Source: Chlorobiota bacterium (lineage in GTDB: Bacteria > Bacteroidota > Ignavibacteria > Tepidaquicellales > OLB5). From it: a stretch of 64,000 bases of DNA. Made by a program: the position numbers and the translations under genes. The stretch's first letter is position 1. Each line of letters starts with the position of its first letter. The notes below the pieces were generated by a model. That model did not search any database, was not told the origin of the DNA, and was given only the letters and a program-made list of their open reading frames with translations. The stretch covers positions 1 to 64,000 of the forward strand of contig JAKEEM010000069.1 in NCBI GenBank assembly GCA_022616535.1, read 5' to 3'. Positions 19,395-29,919 of the stretch are shown one piece after another.

Positions 19395-20105
19395 TCAATT
19401 ATTAATAAGTAAGAGACCCGTAGAAACTATTGCGGCGGTTTCGCTTCTGTATTTTCTTATTCCGAGATTAAGGATTTTGCAGCCATTTTGCTCTGCAATT
19501 TCGATTTCCTGTTTTGAAAAGCCTCCTTCAGGACCGATAAACAGAGATATTGATTCGGGTTTTTGGGATAATGATTTTAAATCAATTGGGCTTCCGTAAT
19601 TTCTTTCATCTGCAATCAGTTTTAGCTCTGATAAAGAAGACTGAACTGAATCTGTAAAAATTACGGGTTCCTTCACTGCAGGCAGGAAACACCTTTGAGA
19701 CTGCTTCATGGCAGAAAGAGCAATCGCTTTCCATCTTTCAAGTTTGTTGGCTGATTTATTGATAACGTTTTCAGAAATTACTGGCTGAATCATATAAGCA
19801 CCTAGCTCGGTTGCCTTTTCGATTACAAATTCAAACCTGTCGGGACTTTTTAACAGACTCTGGTAAAGCGTGAGCTTTATTTTCGGTTCATTTACATTAG
19901 AGCTGCTTTCAAGGATGTCGCATTCAATGATTTCTTTATTTACACTCGAAATTTTAGTTTTATATAAATTGCCAAGCCCGTCCGTAACGAAGATTTCATC
20001 ACCAGTATTTTTCCTTAAAACTCTTTTTAGGTGTTTTACCTCATCATCGACTATCGTTAAAGACGAGGAAGAAATATATTCCTTTGGTGTGTAGTAGTAT
20101 TCCAA
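19395..20105 (-). CDS. rsmE: 16S rRNA (uracil1498-N3)-methyltransferase
   Basis: VKHLKRVLRKNTGDEIFVTDG..., SLFIGPEGGFSKQEIEIAEQNGCKILNLGIRKYRSETAAI. Confidence 0.93.
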   Translation of the reverse strand: MEYYYTPKEYISSSSLTIVDDEVKHLKRVLRKNTGDEIFVTDGLGNLYKTKISSVNKEIIECDILESSSNVNEPKIKLTLYQSLLKSPDRFEFVIEKATELGAYMIQPVISENVINKSANKLERWKAIALSAMKQSQRCFLPAVKEPVIFTDSVQSSLSELKLIADERNYGSPIDLKSLSQKPESISLFIGPEGGFSKQEIEIAEQNGCKILNLGIRKYRSETAAIVSTGLLLINN

Positions 20106-20130
20106 TTTTTTAATTTAAAAAATTTATAGT

Positions 20131-21540
20131 TTAAAATTTTGCATTTATACTGAATCCGATTTGACCGACAATGGGCTTGCCCAATCTGAATACCCAGTCT
20201 GCCCTTAAAACATAGCCAAAGGGAGCGATGAAGTTTAATCCTATCCCCGCACCTGAAATAAAGCGTTTGTTAAAAATATTCTCATGCTTATACCAAACAG
20301 TTCCGATATCATAAATTACCGTTGCATACAGGCCGTGTCTCAGGTCGAGATTTTTAATAATTGGCAGGTCCTTTACAATCATCATTTCCTTGGCTCTAAC
20401 ATAGCGCGGCTTTAAAATGGGAATCCGGACTTCATTATATAATGTAAACACATTTTCCCCTTCAAAAGCCTGCCCTTTCCATCCTCTTACGTAGTCGTCG
20501 CTGTAGCCAAGATACTCGTGGTTGTAAAACGGAATTATTGCTCCGATTGCAATGCTTGTGTGAAGTCTCGATGCCAGTGTAATGTAATAATTTTTTGTAA
20601 AATTAACGGGAATGAAGCTCTGGTTTTCAAGCGTATATCTGCCGAAATTTATTTCTTTATCAATAAATCCGAACCTGTAGTAGGTGGTTTTAAAATAATC
20701 TCCTTTTGTGGCATATTCATAAATGTCTCTTGAATCGTAAAAAACACCCCCACCGATTGAAAGATATCTGTCAACGCCGTCGCTAGAAAGAGTTCTGCCC
20801 GGGGCGTATTTAGTGACTCTTAAGTGATAAAACCTGTAATCGGTGAAGAGCCCCAAATTCTTTCCGAATTGCCTGCCTATGGTTACTTCAGCTTTGTATT
20901 GAGTGTTTTCATAGTTTTCGTCCTCGAAGGAAAGTGTGTTTGAACCGTTTTGTTTGCCCACAGCCGTTAAGCTTTGGTTTCTTGTTCTTGACCAGCTCCC
21001 GCCGATGCCGAGAAAAAGACGAAGCTTTTCGCCAATCCAGGGAACATTATAGCTTAGGCTAAAAGAGGGGTTATAGAATACCCTAAATCCAAGATTAACC
21101 CTTTCATTTCTGCCCCTGAAATTATCCCACCTTAAGTTCAAGCCCGCCCAGATTTTCCTCCATTCGCCGTCTTCTATTCCTCCCTGCGGGAGGGGCAGTA
21201 TATACCATCTTTCCTGAACATCGACGTTAAGCGTGATATCTTTTTCAGCAACAGGTATGGGAATTATCTCAACCCTTGTAAATAATGCAAGGTTATAAAT
21301 GCTGAGAAGGTCATCGGAATATTTTTTTAATGTGAATTTGCCGCCTTCTTTTAAAGACATTTCTCTTGAAATAATTTCATCCTTGGTTACCTTGTTTCCG
21401 GTGATTAAAATGTTTTTAACTTTGAGATTTAAAGAGTCAATCTTCAGGGCATTTTCCTCAAACTGCCTTACAAGTGAGTCATCCTGCGCAAGTGCGGGGA
21501 GTGTTACGGAAAAAAATAATATTGTCAATAATTTTTTCAA
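20131..21540 (-). CDS. BamA/TamA family outer-membrane protein
   Basis: Signal peptide, POTRA-like ILITGNKVTKDEIISREMSLKEGGKF, beta-barrel with ARGxxYY-type VRGWKGQAFEGENVF and C-terminal FSINAKF. Confidence 0.85.
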   Translation of the reverse strand: MKKLLTILFFSVTLPALAQDDSLVRQFEENALKIDSLNLKVKNILITGNKVTKDEIISREMSLKEGGKFTLKKYSDDLLSIYNLALFTRVEIIPIPVAEKDITLNVDVQERWYILPLPQGGIEDGEWRKIWAGLNLRWDNFRGRNERVNLGFRVFYNPSFSLSYNVPWIGEKLRLFLGIGGSWSRTRNQSLTAVGKQNGSNTLSFEDENYENTQYKAEVTIGRQFGKNLGLFTDYRFYHLRVTKYAPGRTLSSDGVDRYLSIGGGVFYDSRDIYEYATKGDYFKTTYYRFGFIDKEINFGRYTLENQSFIPVNFTKNYYITLASRLHTSIAIGAIIPFYNHEYLGYSDDYVRGWKGQAFEGENVFTLYNEVRIPILKPRYVRAKEMMIVKDLPIIKNLDLRHGLYATVIYDIGTVWYKHENIFNKRFISGAGIGLNFIAPFGYVLRADWVFRLGKPIVGQIGFSINAKF

Positions 21541-21551
21541 ATTGAATAAAA

Positions 21552-23651
21552 CTACAGGCTGTATTTTCTTTTAAGTTCTATTGCCTGAGGGTAATTTGGC
21601 TTTGCTAAAATGGCAAGCTCAAGATATTTTTTTGCGTCCTGAATTCTGTTAATATTCAATAAGTAATTTGCTGATGTTGTAAGCATCACTGAATAGGAGA
21701 ACATAAGTGTTTCATGATAATAATCGTTTCTAGCCGTAGGCGTAAACTTAAAATCGTATATTTCATAATCAGAAACAATGTTGTTTTTTATTGAGTCATT
21801 ATGTACAAGGCGGAACATTAAACCGTCAGGTACCCTTGCATAGTCTTTAGCAAACGGCTCATTTCGGTTCTGCTCTATTTCCCATGTTGTATAGACTCTT
21901 CGCATTGGGTTGTTTGTTACAAAGCTCGTTATCATATCTTCAAACGCTTTTACTATTGTTTGGTCATAGGGTATATTATGCTCAAATTTGTAAAGCTCAG
22001 CTAAAAATCTGTCTATTTCATGTTTTGAGTTTTGGTAAAATTCCGGATAATGCTGCTCTAAATATTTATAATACCAGCTTCTTCTCAAAAGCTCTTTATC
22101 TACAACAATTATATCACGCCTGATATTTTTAATAAAATTAAAATACCAGCTTGCCGATACCCAGAAATCCCATTGAGATGAAATAATTATGCTGTTAGGT
22201 GCTGCGTTTTTAAACATGTTCATTGTAAGCTCTTCAACATAGTAATTTTTACTTTCATCATTAGCCGAGTAGTTTGTGTTTAAAGTAATTAAACCGAGCA
22301 GAACCAAAATAATGGCAAAAACAAGCTTTTGTGCGTGTGATTTTAACGAATTGACCGTTAATTCGCACAGAAATAATGCTCCGAACCCAATCCAAACTGC
22401 AATCGCTATATATGCCAGCAGAAAATAAGAATAGATGTCATTTATATCGTAATTAATTGAGTAAAACAGGCAGCCAAAAAATGCTAAAATCGTAAAATAG
22501 TAAACAGTTAAGTTAAATTTTGAAAGAAAGTAAATACCCAAAATCGAAAATAAAACAAGTGCTGTTCCAAACTCATTCCACAGAGAGCCGGAAAATTTCT
22601 GGAATTGCTGAAGAACAATGGGATTGGATGAGGAAATTACAACGTATCCTATTGTGCAGATTATAATAAAGAAAATAAAATGCAGGTTTTGATTTAACGA
22701 TTTTTGTTTCACCAGTCCGTAAACAGATAATGCAACAGTTGAGCCCATAAGCAATAAAAAGGCAGGAATAGAACCCTTTGCGCTGAATATCCACACCGAA
22801 AACTGTTTGCCTGTAATATGCCAGTAAAACCTTTCGAAGTTATAGGGGTTGCCCCATAAAAACGGGGGATTCATCGATGCCCTGACGGGAAGATAAAGAT
22901 AAACAGAAAATCCAACTAGAAAGCATAAAGCCATAAACCCAAGAAGTCTGTATAGCCTGCTTCTGTTATAAAGATTTTTATAAAAAAATAAAGTTAAGCA
23001 AGCAGGCGCAAGCAGAATTGTCGTGAGGTGGTTTGTAAAAGAAAATCCAAGCAAAAATGCAAATATCAGGTAATATCTGTTTTCATTAATAAAAGAACCT
23101 TTATTCTCCTCTTTTCTTGTATTGTAAATTGCCTTGAGGAAAACCAGCATTAAAGTAATAACAAAAAAAATATGCATCGGGTAAACCTCAACGGAATTAG
23201 CCGCCGCCCAGTATGTTTTGGAAAAAGCTAAAATCAAACAGGAAAAAATAACTATGCCCCATTTAACTGTTTCAGGTATTTCGGATATTTTTTCCTTTTT
23301 TGAACCTGAACCCGCTTTTGGTGATTCCTTCTTGTAAATTAATTGCATTTTTGATATTAAATATCTCATTAGGAAGGAAAAAACAAACACCCCCAGAGTA
23401 CAAAAAAATGCGCTCATTAGATTCAGTTTGTATACTTCGCTTGATGAGAATGGAAGCAATGTAAATAAATGCCCGATTATAGTAAAAAGAGGATAACCCG
23501 TCGGGTGAGCAATTCCTAAGCTTGAAGCCACTGCAGAAAGCTCCCCGCTATCAATGAACCAAACAGTCGGGGCAAGCGTCATAAGGTAAACGCTAAAAGC
23601 TATAACTGGTACAGCAAAAGCTAAAATTAAATTATAGCTCTTTTGGGTCAT
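21552..23651 (-). CDS. DUF2723 family multi-pass membrane protein
   Basis: N-terminal SVYLMTLAPTVWFIDSGELSAVASSLGIAHPTGYPLFTIIGHLF signature; C-terminal TPR-like region. Confidence 0.85.
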   Translation of the reverse strand: MTQKSYNLILAFAVPVIAFSVYLMTLAPTVWFIDSGELSAVASSLGIAHPTGYPLFTIIGHLFTLLPFSSSEVYKLNLMSAFFCTLGVFVFSFLMRYLISKMQLIYKKESPKAGSGSKKEKISEIPETVKWGIVIFSCLILAFSKTYWAAANSVEVYPMHIFFVITLMLVFLKAIYNTRKEENKGSFINENRYYLIFAFLLGFSFTNHLTTILLAPACLTLFFYKNLYNRSRLYRLLGFMALCFLVGFSVYLYLPVRASMNPPFLWGNPYNFERFYWHITGKQFSVWIFSAKGSIPAFLLLMGSTVALSVYGLVKQKSLNQNLHFIFFIIICTIGYVVISSSNPIVLQQFQKFSGSLWNEFGTALVLFSILGIYFLSKFNLTVYYFTILAFFGCLFYSINYDINDIYSYFLLAYIAIAVWIGFGALFLCELTVNSLKSHAQKLVFAIILVLLGLITLNTNYSANDESKNYYVEELTMNMFKNAAPNSIIISSQWDFWVSASWYFNFIKNIRRDIIVVDKELLRRSWYYKYLEQHYPEFYQNSKHEIDRFLAELYKFEHNIPYDQTIVKAFEDMITSFVTNNPMRRVYTTWEIEQNRNEPFAKDYARVPDGLMFRLVHNDSIKNNIVSDYEIYDFKFTPTARNDYYHETLMFSYSVMLTTSANYLLNINRIQDAKKYLELAILAKPNYPQAIELKRKYSL

Positions 23652-23694
23652 TTTTCCCTACAAATGCAGGAGAGTTCGTAGGTTTCTCCCTGCA

Positions 23695-24372
23695 TTAATT
23701 AACGTAGACTCCGTCAAGCATTTGCCAGTACAATTCAGCCGATTTTTTAACTGAATTTAATGTGTTCTTCTGCTCGTCTTCGGTTTTGCAGTTTTTCAGA
23801 ATAGCATCTAGTTCTGTTTTGCTGTGGCGTATGTCAGCTTCGCGGTGAACTGCGAAGAACTCAATTGCATCGGGTGATTCAATGCCGTAAAACTTTTTCA
23901 GTCCCTGGATTTTAACACGAGAAACTTCTGGAATCTGACTCTCATAACCGTATAAAGCAGCTAGACCGGTTTTGTAATTATTAGAGCGGCACAGCTCATA
24001 AAATCCGTTTATTGATTTTTTTACTTCGTTAACTACTTCGGCATTTTCTGCCTGCTCGCTGCTTATACCGAGTGCTTTTGCGAAATTCAGCCAAAGGGAA
24101 GGATGGTCAGTCGTACCTGTCTTGTAGCCGTCCTCATCTGCAATATTTTCAACCAGCATCCGCCTAGTTTCAGCATCCGTGCAGTTTGAGTGAACCGAGC
24201 TTACAAACATGGGGAAATGCTTTACAAAATGGTAATACTGCTTGGAATATTCCTGCAATTCCTTAATTGTCAGCTTTCCCTCATTCCATTTCTGGTAGAA
24301 CGGGTGTTTTAAAATACTTTTTTCTTCAAGAATTTTTTCCAGTTCATTTATAAATTCTTCTTTGGTAAGCAT
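23695..24372 (-). CDS. CADD/TENA-like iron-dependent oxidase (putative folate/pABA biosynthesis)
   Basis: HPFYQKWNEGKLTIKELQEYSKQYYHFVKHFPMFVSSVHS, NIADEDG, AALYGYESQIPEVSRVKIQGL, FFAVHREADIRH. Confidence 0.8.
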   Translation of the reverse strand: MLTKEEFINELEKILEEKSILKHPFYQKWNEGKLTIKELQEYSKQYYHFVKHFPMFVSSVHSNCTDAETRRMLVENIADEDGYKTGTTDHPSLWLNFAKALGISSEQAENAEVVNEVKKSINGFYELCRSNNYKTGLAALYGYESQIPEVSRVKIQGLKKFYGIESPDAIEFFAVHREADIRHSKTELDAILKNCKTEDEQKNTLNSVKKSAELYWQMLDGVYVN

Positions 24373-24433
24373 TAATATTTTCTCCTTCTTAATTCTTATA
24401 TTGTTATTTTTATAAACCGTGTTTACGAATTTG

Positions 24434-25021
24434 TTATTGCAGGCTTTTTACATATTTTGCTGCAGCCTCTATCTCCTCCGGTGTAAGTTTATTTTTAAAT
24501 GATGGCATATCCTCTCCGTCTTCGGTTTCGGCTTGCCTGCCGGTTGTTATAGTTGATATTAACTCTTTTAAGCTTTTGCTTTTTGTTTCAGGACGGGTTA
24601 AATTAGGCACTCCTTCCAGTTTTCCTTTTCCGTCTTTTCCATGGCATTTAGCGCATCTTTTGGGCCAGATTTTTGAAAAATCTATTTCCTGTGTCTTGCT
24701 GTCAACCTCTCCTGTTACATCGGCTTTTTTCTCAGTCTCCTCCTTTTTCTTTTCTTCTTCCTTTTTCTTTTTCTCCTCCTCTTTCTTCTTCATCTCCTCT
24801 TTTTTCTTTTCTTCTTCCTTTTTCTTTTCTTCTTCCTTCTTCTTTTCTTCTTCCTTCTTCTTTTCCTCAGCAGAAGGGTTTTCTTTTTGTTCTGTCTGTT
24901 GTGTCTGCTGCTGGGTTGTCTGCTGCTGGTTTTGTTCCGTCTGGGGCTGTTCATCCTTCTTACCGCAGGAAGCATAAACTAAAGCGAGAGCTATGAGAAA
25001 AATTAAGATTTTAATTTTCAT
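24434..25021 (-). CDS. Lipoprotein c-type cytochrome with Lys/Glu-rich linker
   Basis: Lipobox LALVYASC, tandem EEKKKEEEKKK linker, heme motif CAKCH with distal DMPSFKNKLTPEEIEAAAKYVKSL. Confidence 0.85.
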   Translation of the reverse strand: MKIKILIFLIALALVYASCGKKDEQPQTEQNQQQTTQQQTQQTEQKENPSAEEKKKEEEKKKEEEKKKEEEKKKEEMKKKEEEKKKKEEEKKKEETEKKADVTGEVDSKTQEIDFSKIWPKRCAKCHGKDGKGKLEGVPNLTRPETKSKSLKELISTITTGRQAETEDGEDMPSFKNKLTPEEIEAAAKYVKSLQ

Positions 25022-25193
25022 TGGTATTATCCGAAATTTTAGGTTAAAAAGTTTGTTAATTTACCAATTGAATGGCTAATATTCAATATAATATTACAAT
25101 ACACTAATTTTTTAAACAGTTTCTTTTAATTTTTTTTTAATTAAATTTATTCATAGTATTAACAAAGTTTCACTAACTTACAGTTTTATCATA

Positions 25194-25754
25194 ATGTATT
25201 TGATTATTCTCGGTCCGCCCGGTGCCGGCAAGGGCACTCAGGCTGCTTTAATTGCAAGTAAACTGAATATAAATCACCTTTCAACGGGGGAGATATTGCG
25301 AAATGCAGTAAAAAACGGCACAGAGCTTGGACTTAAGGCTAAAGAAATCATGGAGGCGGGCAATCTTGTTTCAGACGAGATTATGATTGGTATTATTAAA
25401 GAAGCATTGGCAACTAAAGAGATGAAAAAGGGCTTTATTTTAGACGGTTTTCCAAGGACTTTAGTTCAAGCTGCTGAACTTGACAGAATTTTAGATGAAC
25501 TGGGCTATAAGGATATAAGGGTATTAAACATAACAATAGATGACAAAGAGCTTATCAAAAGAATGACGGGACGCGGCAGAAAGGACGATTCTAAAGAAAC
25601 TGTTAAACAAAGGCTTAAAGTGTATAAAGAGCAAACTGCTCCAGTTAAAGAGCATTATGATAAAAAATCCGTTGTTTTTGATGTTTATGGAATTGGGAAC
25701 ATTGATGAAATCAACACTAAAATTTATAAAATTTTAACTGATAAATCCAATTAA
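25194..25754 (+). CDS. adk: Adenylate kinase
   Basis: LGPPGAGKGTQ, LSTGEILR, GFILDGFPRT, RGRKDDSKETVKQRL. Confidence 0.96.
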   Translation: MYLIILGPPGAGKGTQAALIASKLNINHLSTGEILRNAVKNGTELGLKAKEIMEAGNLVSDEIMIGIIKEALATKEMKKGFILDGFPRTLVQAAELDRILDELGYKDIRVLNITIDDKELIKRMTGRGRKDDSKETVKQRLKVYKEQTAPVKEHYDKKSVVFDVYGIGNIDEINTKIYKILTDKSN

Positions 25755-25879
25755 AAAACCTCATTATTACTTTATATTAAAAGCATTTAGGGAAAAAGTT
25801 TAAGTTTGCAAATGTATAAATTTAAAACTATTTTTGTGGACTAGCCAATTCAAAACATCTATTATTACATAACAATTAT

Positions 25880-26233
25880 ATGAGTTCACACATTAAAGAG
25901 ACTTCTTTACAGGACGGGAAAATTGTTGTTCTGCATCTTAAGGGTAATTTTGTCGGCGGAGATGAAACAGATGAACTGCAGAATACCGTTAAAAAGCTTA
26001 GTGATAGCGGGAACCTGAAGCTGGTTATTGATTTAGGTGAAGTTTCTTATTTAAACAGCTCTGCTCTTGGTGTTTTGATTTCGGCTCATGCTAATTACAC
26101 TAAAAGAGGCGGTAAAATAAAGCTTTGCCAGCTGAACAAAAATTTGGAAAATTTATTTGTAATTACAAAGCTCAGTCTCATTTTCGATACTTACCCGTCT
26201 GAAATGGAAGCTGTGGCAGGTTTTTCGGAATAA
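25880..26233 (+). CDS. STAS-domain anti-sigma factor antagonist
   Basis: VIDLGEVSYLNSSALGVLISAHANYTKRGGKIKLC. Confidence 0.88.
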   Translation: MSSHIKETSLQDGKIVVLHLKGNFVGGDETDELQNTVKKLSDSGNLKLVIDLGEVSYLNSSALGVLISAHANYTKRGGKIKLCQLNKNLENLFVITKLSLIFDTYPSEMEAVAGFSE

Positions 26234-26284
26234 CTTAATTATCACAAAAGAAACTTATTAAATTATCGGAGGTATAACTTAATT

Positions 26285-27061
26285 ATGAAACAATCTGTTT
26301 TTATAACAATAGTCCTGGTAGTTGCGTTTATCGTCTCGCTTGTCATTTTCTTATTCGTATTTGGAAGCCCTAATAATTTTAAAGGCGGGGATACCGTAGC
26401 AGGGACTCCGGTTAATGTTTTCGGACAGATTTACAAGGGGGGTCCCGTTGTCACAGCGCTTATGACAATAAGCATTATGGTAATCACTTTTGTTATAGAA
26501 AGGCAGCTTTCTCTCCGCAAGGCAAAAGGTCGCGGGGCCATCGAGCCTTTTGTTAAGAAAGTTCAAACCTTGGTGCAGGATAACGATATTGACGGGGCTA
26601 TTGCCGAGTGCAACAAGCAAAAGGGTTCTATGGCAAATGTCCTCAGGCTTGCTCTGGAGAGATATAACATTGTAAAAGACGACCCAATCGACGGGGAAAA
26701 GAAAATGGCGGAAGTCCAAAGAGCCATTGAAGAAGCTATGATGCTTGAAGTTCCGCTTTTGGAAAGGAATCTGGTTGCACTTTCAACAATTGCTTCAATT
26801 TCAGTATTAGTAGGCTTGTTCGGGACAGTACTCGGAATGATTCGTGCATTTCAGGCGCTTGCAACTTCGGGCTCGCCTAATGCGACCGAGCTTTCAACGG
26901 GTATTTCAGAGGCTCTTATCAACACGGCATTTGGTATTTTTGGTGCTATTGTTGCTATAATTGGGTATAACTTCTTTTCAACAAGAGTCAGCAACTTTAC
27001 ATATATGATTGATGAGGCAACTTATAATATAATGCAGATATTGACTGTTAAATCCAAATAA
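26285..27061 (+). CDS. MotA/TolQ/ExbB proton channel family protein
   Basis: LLERNLVALSTIASISVLVGLFGTVLGMIRAFQALA...GISEALINTAFGIFGAIVAIIGYN. Confidence 0.93.
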   Translation: MKQSVFITIVLVVAFIVSLVIFLFVFGSPNNFKGGDTVAGTPVNVFGQIYKGGPVVTALMTISIMVITFVIERQLSLRKAKGRGAIEPFVKKVQTLVQDNDIDGAIAECNKQKGSMANVLRLALERYNIVKDDPIDGEKKMAEVQRAIEEAMMLEVPLLERNLVALSTIASISVLVGLFGTVLGMIRAFQALATSGSPNATELSTGISEALINTAFGIFGAIVAIIGYNFFSTRVSNFTYMIDEATYNIMQILTVKSK

Positions 27062-27157
27062 ATAGAGCTTCATTGCTGACCTGCTTCTGGAGAGGTAGAC
27101 AGGCAGACGCTCTAAAGAAACTAATAAAAAAAATTTTAAGTTTGGAGAAATAAAAAG

Positions 27158-27745
27158 ATGCCAGCAGTCAAAAAACGTGTAAGACCTGCCCAAAGAATAG
27201 ATATGACGCCCTACGTTGACGTTATAATGCTGATATTAACATTCTTTATTCTAACGGCTCAGTTTAAAGCGGAGCTTTCAGAAGATATTCAGGTCAATCT
27301 TCCAAACTCAGGCAATGATACTACAAAGCTGCCTGAGAGAAATGTGATGACTTTGGTTATAAACCGCTTCGGGGATATATTTGCGGACGTTGATAACGTG
27401 AAAGTAAGAGAAGATGTTCTGGGTGACCCGGTAGCTTTGGCTGTTTACCATCCCGATAGCACTACTCAGCCAGGTTATAAAAATCCCGCTAATCTGAATG
27501 AAAAAGGAGAATTGAATCGACCCCTTGTTGAATTTAACGACAGGGAAAAGTTTAAAAAACTTTTAATCGATTTCAGGTTGTCCTCTAAAAGCAATGTTGG
27601 AAAAGACTTGCGTATTGTGGTTAAGGGAGATAAAGATGCTGATATAGGCACGGTCCAGGATTTAATGGAAATTTTAAAGGAAACTAAAAATACACGCTTT
27701 GCTTTTGTTACCGATTTAGAGCAGGACGAAAAAGAAAATAAATAA
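27158..27745 (+). CDS. Biopolymer transporter ExbD
   Basis: RIDMTPYVDVIMLILTFFILTAQF. Confidence 0.93.
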   Translation: MPAVKKRVRPAQRIDMTPYVDVIMLILTFFILTAQFKAELSEDIQVNLPNSGNDTTKLPERNVMTLVINRFGDIFADVDNVKVREDVLGDPVALAVYHPDSTTQPGYKNPANLNEKGELNRPLVEFNDREKFKKLLIDFRLSSKSNVGKDLRIVVKGDKDADIGTVQDLMEILKETKNTRFAFVTDLEQDEKENK

Positions 27746-27769
27746 AATTTTTACCGGAGATATAAGAAA

Positions 27770-28297
27770 ATGGCAAGTATAGAAACTGCTGAGGGCGGAG
27801 GTGAACGCCGAGGACATAAAAGGAAAAAATGGCTCGCAAAGAAGCGTATTGGCTTTTTTATCGATATGACGCCGTATGTTGATGTTATTATGCTTTTGCT
27901 CACATTTTTTATTATGACAACAACCCTGAACCAGCCCCAGGTTATGCAGATTAATCTCCCCAAAGGTGATGTTACTGAGGTAGTTAAAGTTGATATGGGC
28001 AATGTTGTATTTATCAGGGTATCTGAAAAGGGAAATATCGGCTTATCAAAAGGTAAATCCGACGGAACCGAAGAACAGCCCATTAAAGTTAACCTTGAGC
28101 AGATGAAGCAGTATATCGAAGGTTGGGGAACACAGAACAAGGATATGATAATGATTTTAAAATTCCACCGCAAAGCAAAATATGATCTTATGATAAGCGT
28201 GCTGGATGAAATTAATAAAGCAGCAATCGAAAAACGCTACAGCTTTTCCAAAATGGAAGAGCCTGACTTAAAAGTCCTTGAAGCCATAGGCGGATAG
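27770..28297 (+). CDS. Biopolymer transporter ExbD (second copy)
   Basis: FFIDMTPYVDVIMLLLTFFIMTTTLNQPQVMQINLPKG. Confidence 0.93.
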   Translation: MASIETAEGGGERRGHKRKKWLAKKRIGFFIDMTPYVDVIMLLLTFFIMTTTLNQPQVMQINLPKGDVTEVVKVDMGNVVFIRVSEKGNIGLSKGKSDGTEEQPIKVNLEQMKQYIEGWGTQNKDMIMILKFHRKAKYDLMISVLDEINKAAIEKRYSFSKMEEPDLKVLEAIGG

Positions 28298-28323
28298 TTT
28301 TAATAAAACGGAATTGTTTAAAT

Positions 28324-28355
28324 AAAGCCATCTTACGGGATGGCTTTTATTTTTA
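28324..28355 (+). terminator. Rho-independent terminator
   Basis: AAAGCCATC-TTACGG-GATGGCTTTTATTTTT. Confidence 0.8.
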
Positions 28356-28418
28356 ATAATATTTAAAACCTTAAAAATAACGTTAATATTTTCTTAAATA
28401 GTTGTATTTTTGTGCAAT

Positions 28419-29819
28419 ATGCTGGCAAAACAAAGAACTATAGCTGAGGCAGTTTCCATTTCTGGTATTGGTCTCCATACAGGAAATAAGTCAAACATGA
28501 CTTTCAGACCCGCTCCGGATGATTATGGTATAAGGTTTAAGAGAGTTGACTTGCCATCCGCGCCGGAAATTCCCGCAGATATTGACCATGTGGTAGATAT
28601 ATCAAGAGGAACAACCATCGCAGTTGACAGTGCGGAAGTAAAAACTGTGGAGCATGTCCTTGCCTCGATTATGGGCAGCGAAATTGATAATCTTATTGTT
28701 GAGCTTGATACTAATGAACCCCCTGTGATTGACGGCAGCGCTAAGCCCTTCATCGATTTGCTATTCAGGGCCGGCTTTGTTGAACAAAGCTTGCCTAAGG
28801 ATTATCTTGTTATCGAAAATACTCTCCATTACCGCGCTTCGAATAATGAAGTCGATATAGTAGCGTTCCCGATGGATGAGTTTCGTGTAACGGTTATGAT
28901 TGATTATAAAAACCCTGCTCTTGGCTCGCAATACACTTCGATGTTTAATATGAATGAGTTTCCGTCTGAATTCGCCCCGGCGCGTACTTTTTGTTTCCTT
29001 CATGAAGTTGAAGATTTATATGAACAGGGTTTAATAAGGGGCGGTAAATTCGATAATGCAGTGGTGATTGTTGACAGGAAGCTTTCAAGTGATGAGCTCA
29101 GTGCATTAATGAACAAGCTTGGCATAAACGAAAGCGTTGTTCTGGGTGAAAACGGGATACTTAATAATACACAGCTCAGGTTCAAAAACGAACCCGCGCG
29201 CCATAAAGTACTTGACCTTGTAGGTGATATGGCATTAATAGGTGCTCCAATAAAAGGCCATATTATGGCTGCCCGCCCCGGACATAAGCATAATATTGAG
29301 TTTGTAAAAATGCTTCGAAATCTTCATAAACAAAATAAGCTAAAGATGAAATACCAGGTAAAAAAATCATCGGATGTTATACTTGATATAAATGCCATAA
29401 AAAAGATGCTTCCACACAGGTATCCCTTTTTGCTTGTTGATAAAGTTGTAGATATGGAAGTCGGCAAAAGAATAGTCGGCGTTAAAAACGTTACGATAAA
29501 TGAGCCCTTTTTCCAGGGGCACTTCCCTCAAAAACCTGTTATGCCAGGGGTTTTAATAATCGAAGCCATGGCTCAGACTGGGGGACTGCTCCTTTTAAGT
29601 TATTTTGACGATTATGAAGGCAAGCTCGCTTATTTTACTTCTATTGATAAAGCTAAATTCCGCAAGCAGGTAATGCCGGGCGACCAGTTGTTTTTCAGCG
29701 TTGAAGTTTTGGACAGAAAACGCAATATTTTCAAGCTTAAAGGCAAGGCATTCAAAAACAGTCTGGATGGCGAGCTTGCTGCCGAAGCCGAGCTTATGTG
29801 CGCAATTTCCGATGAATAA
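28419..29819 (+). CDS. lpxC/fabZ: Bifunctional UDP-3-O-acyl-GlcNAc deacetylase / 3-hydroxyacyl-ACP dehydratase
   Basis: LpxC half [22 protein letters not shown]..., [14 protein letters not shown]; FabZ half [20 protein letters not shown]...[26 protein letters not shown] at 28419 preferred over ORF-track 28410. Confidence 0.95.
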   Translation: MLAKQRTIAEAVSISGIGLHTGNKSNMTFRPAPDDYGIRFKRVDLPSAPEIPADIDHVVDISRGTTIAVDSAEVKTVEHVLASIMGSEIDNLIVELDTNEPPVIDGSAKPFIDLLFRAGFVEQSLPKDYLVIENTLHYRASNNEVDIVAFPMDEFRVTVMIDYKNPALGSQYTSMFNMNEFPSEFAPARTFCFLHEVEDLYEQGLIRGGKFDNAVVIVDRKLSSDELSALMNKLGINESVVLGENGILNNTQLRFKNEPARHKVLDLVGDMALIGAPIKGHIMAARPGHKHNIEFVKMLRNLHKQNKLKMKYQVKKSSDVILDINAIKKMLPHRYPFLLVDKVVDMEVGKRIVGVKNVTINEPFFQGHFPQKPVMPGVLIIEAMAQTGGLLLLSYFDDYEGKLAYFTSIDKAKFRKQVMPGDQLFFSVEVLDRKRNIFKLKGKAFKNSLDGELAAEAELMCAISDE

Positions 29820-29892
29820 AACGTGACCTGATTAGTTAAAAAAACTTAATTTTTTAACCTTTTGACGTTATTTTAATTCAAAAAATTAAGTG

Positions 29893-29900
29893 TATCTTTG
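29893..29900 (+). promoter_or_regulatory. Candidate Bacteroidota -7 element
   Basis: TATCTTTG (TAnnTTTG) 20 nt upstream of the ATG at 29920. Confidence 0.4.
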
Positions 29901-29919
29901 TTATGATTAATAGTAAATA

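Noticed and set aside
24576-24996. Plus-strand ORFs rich in Phe/Ser opposite the cytochrome gene
   Set aside because: Antisense readings of the Lys/Glu-coding repeat; the minus-strand frame has lipobox and CAKCH heme motif.
28410-29819. lpxC-fabZ fusion as a novel architecture
   Set aside because: This fusion is well known in Bacteroidota-related lineages.
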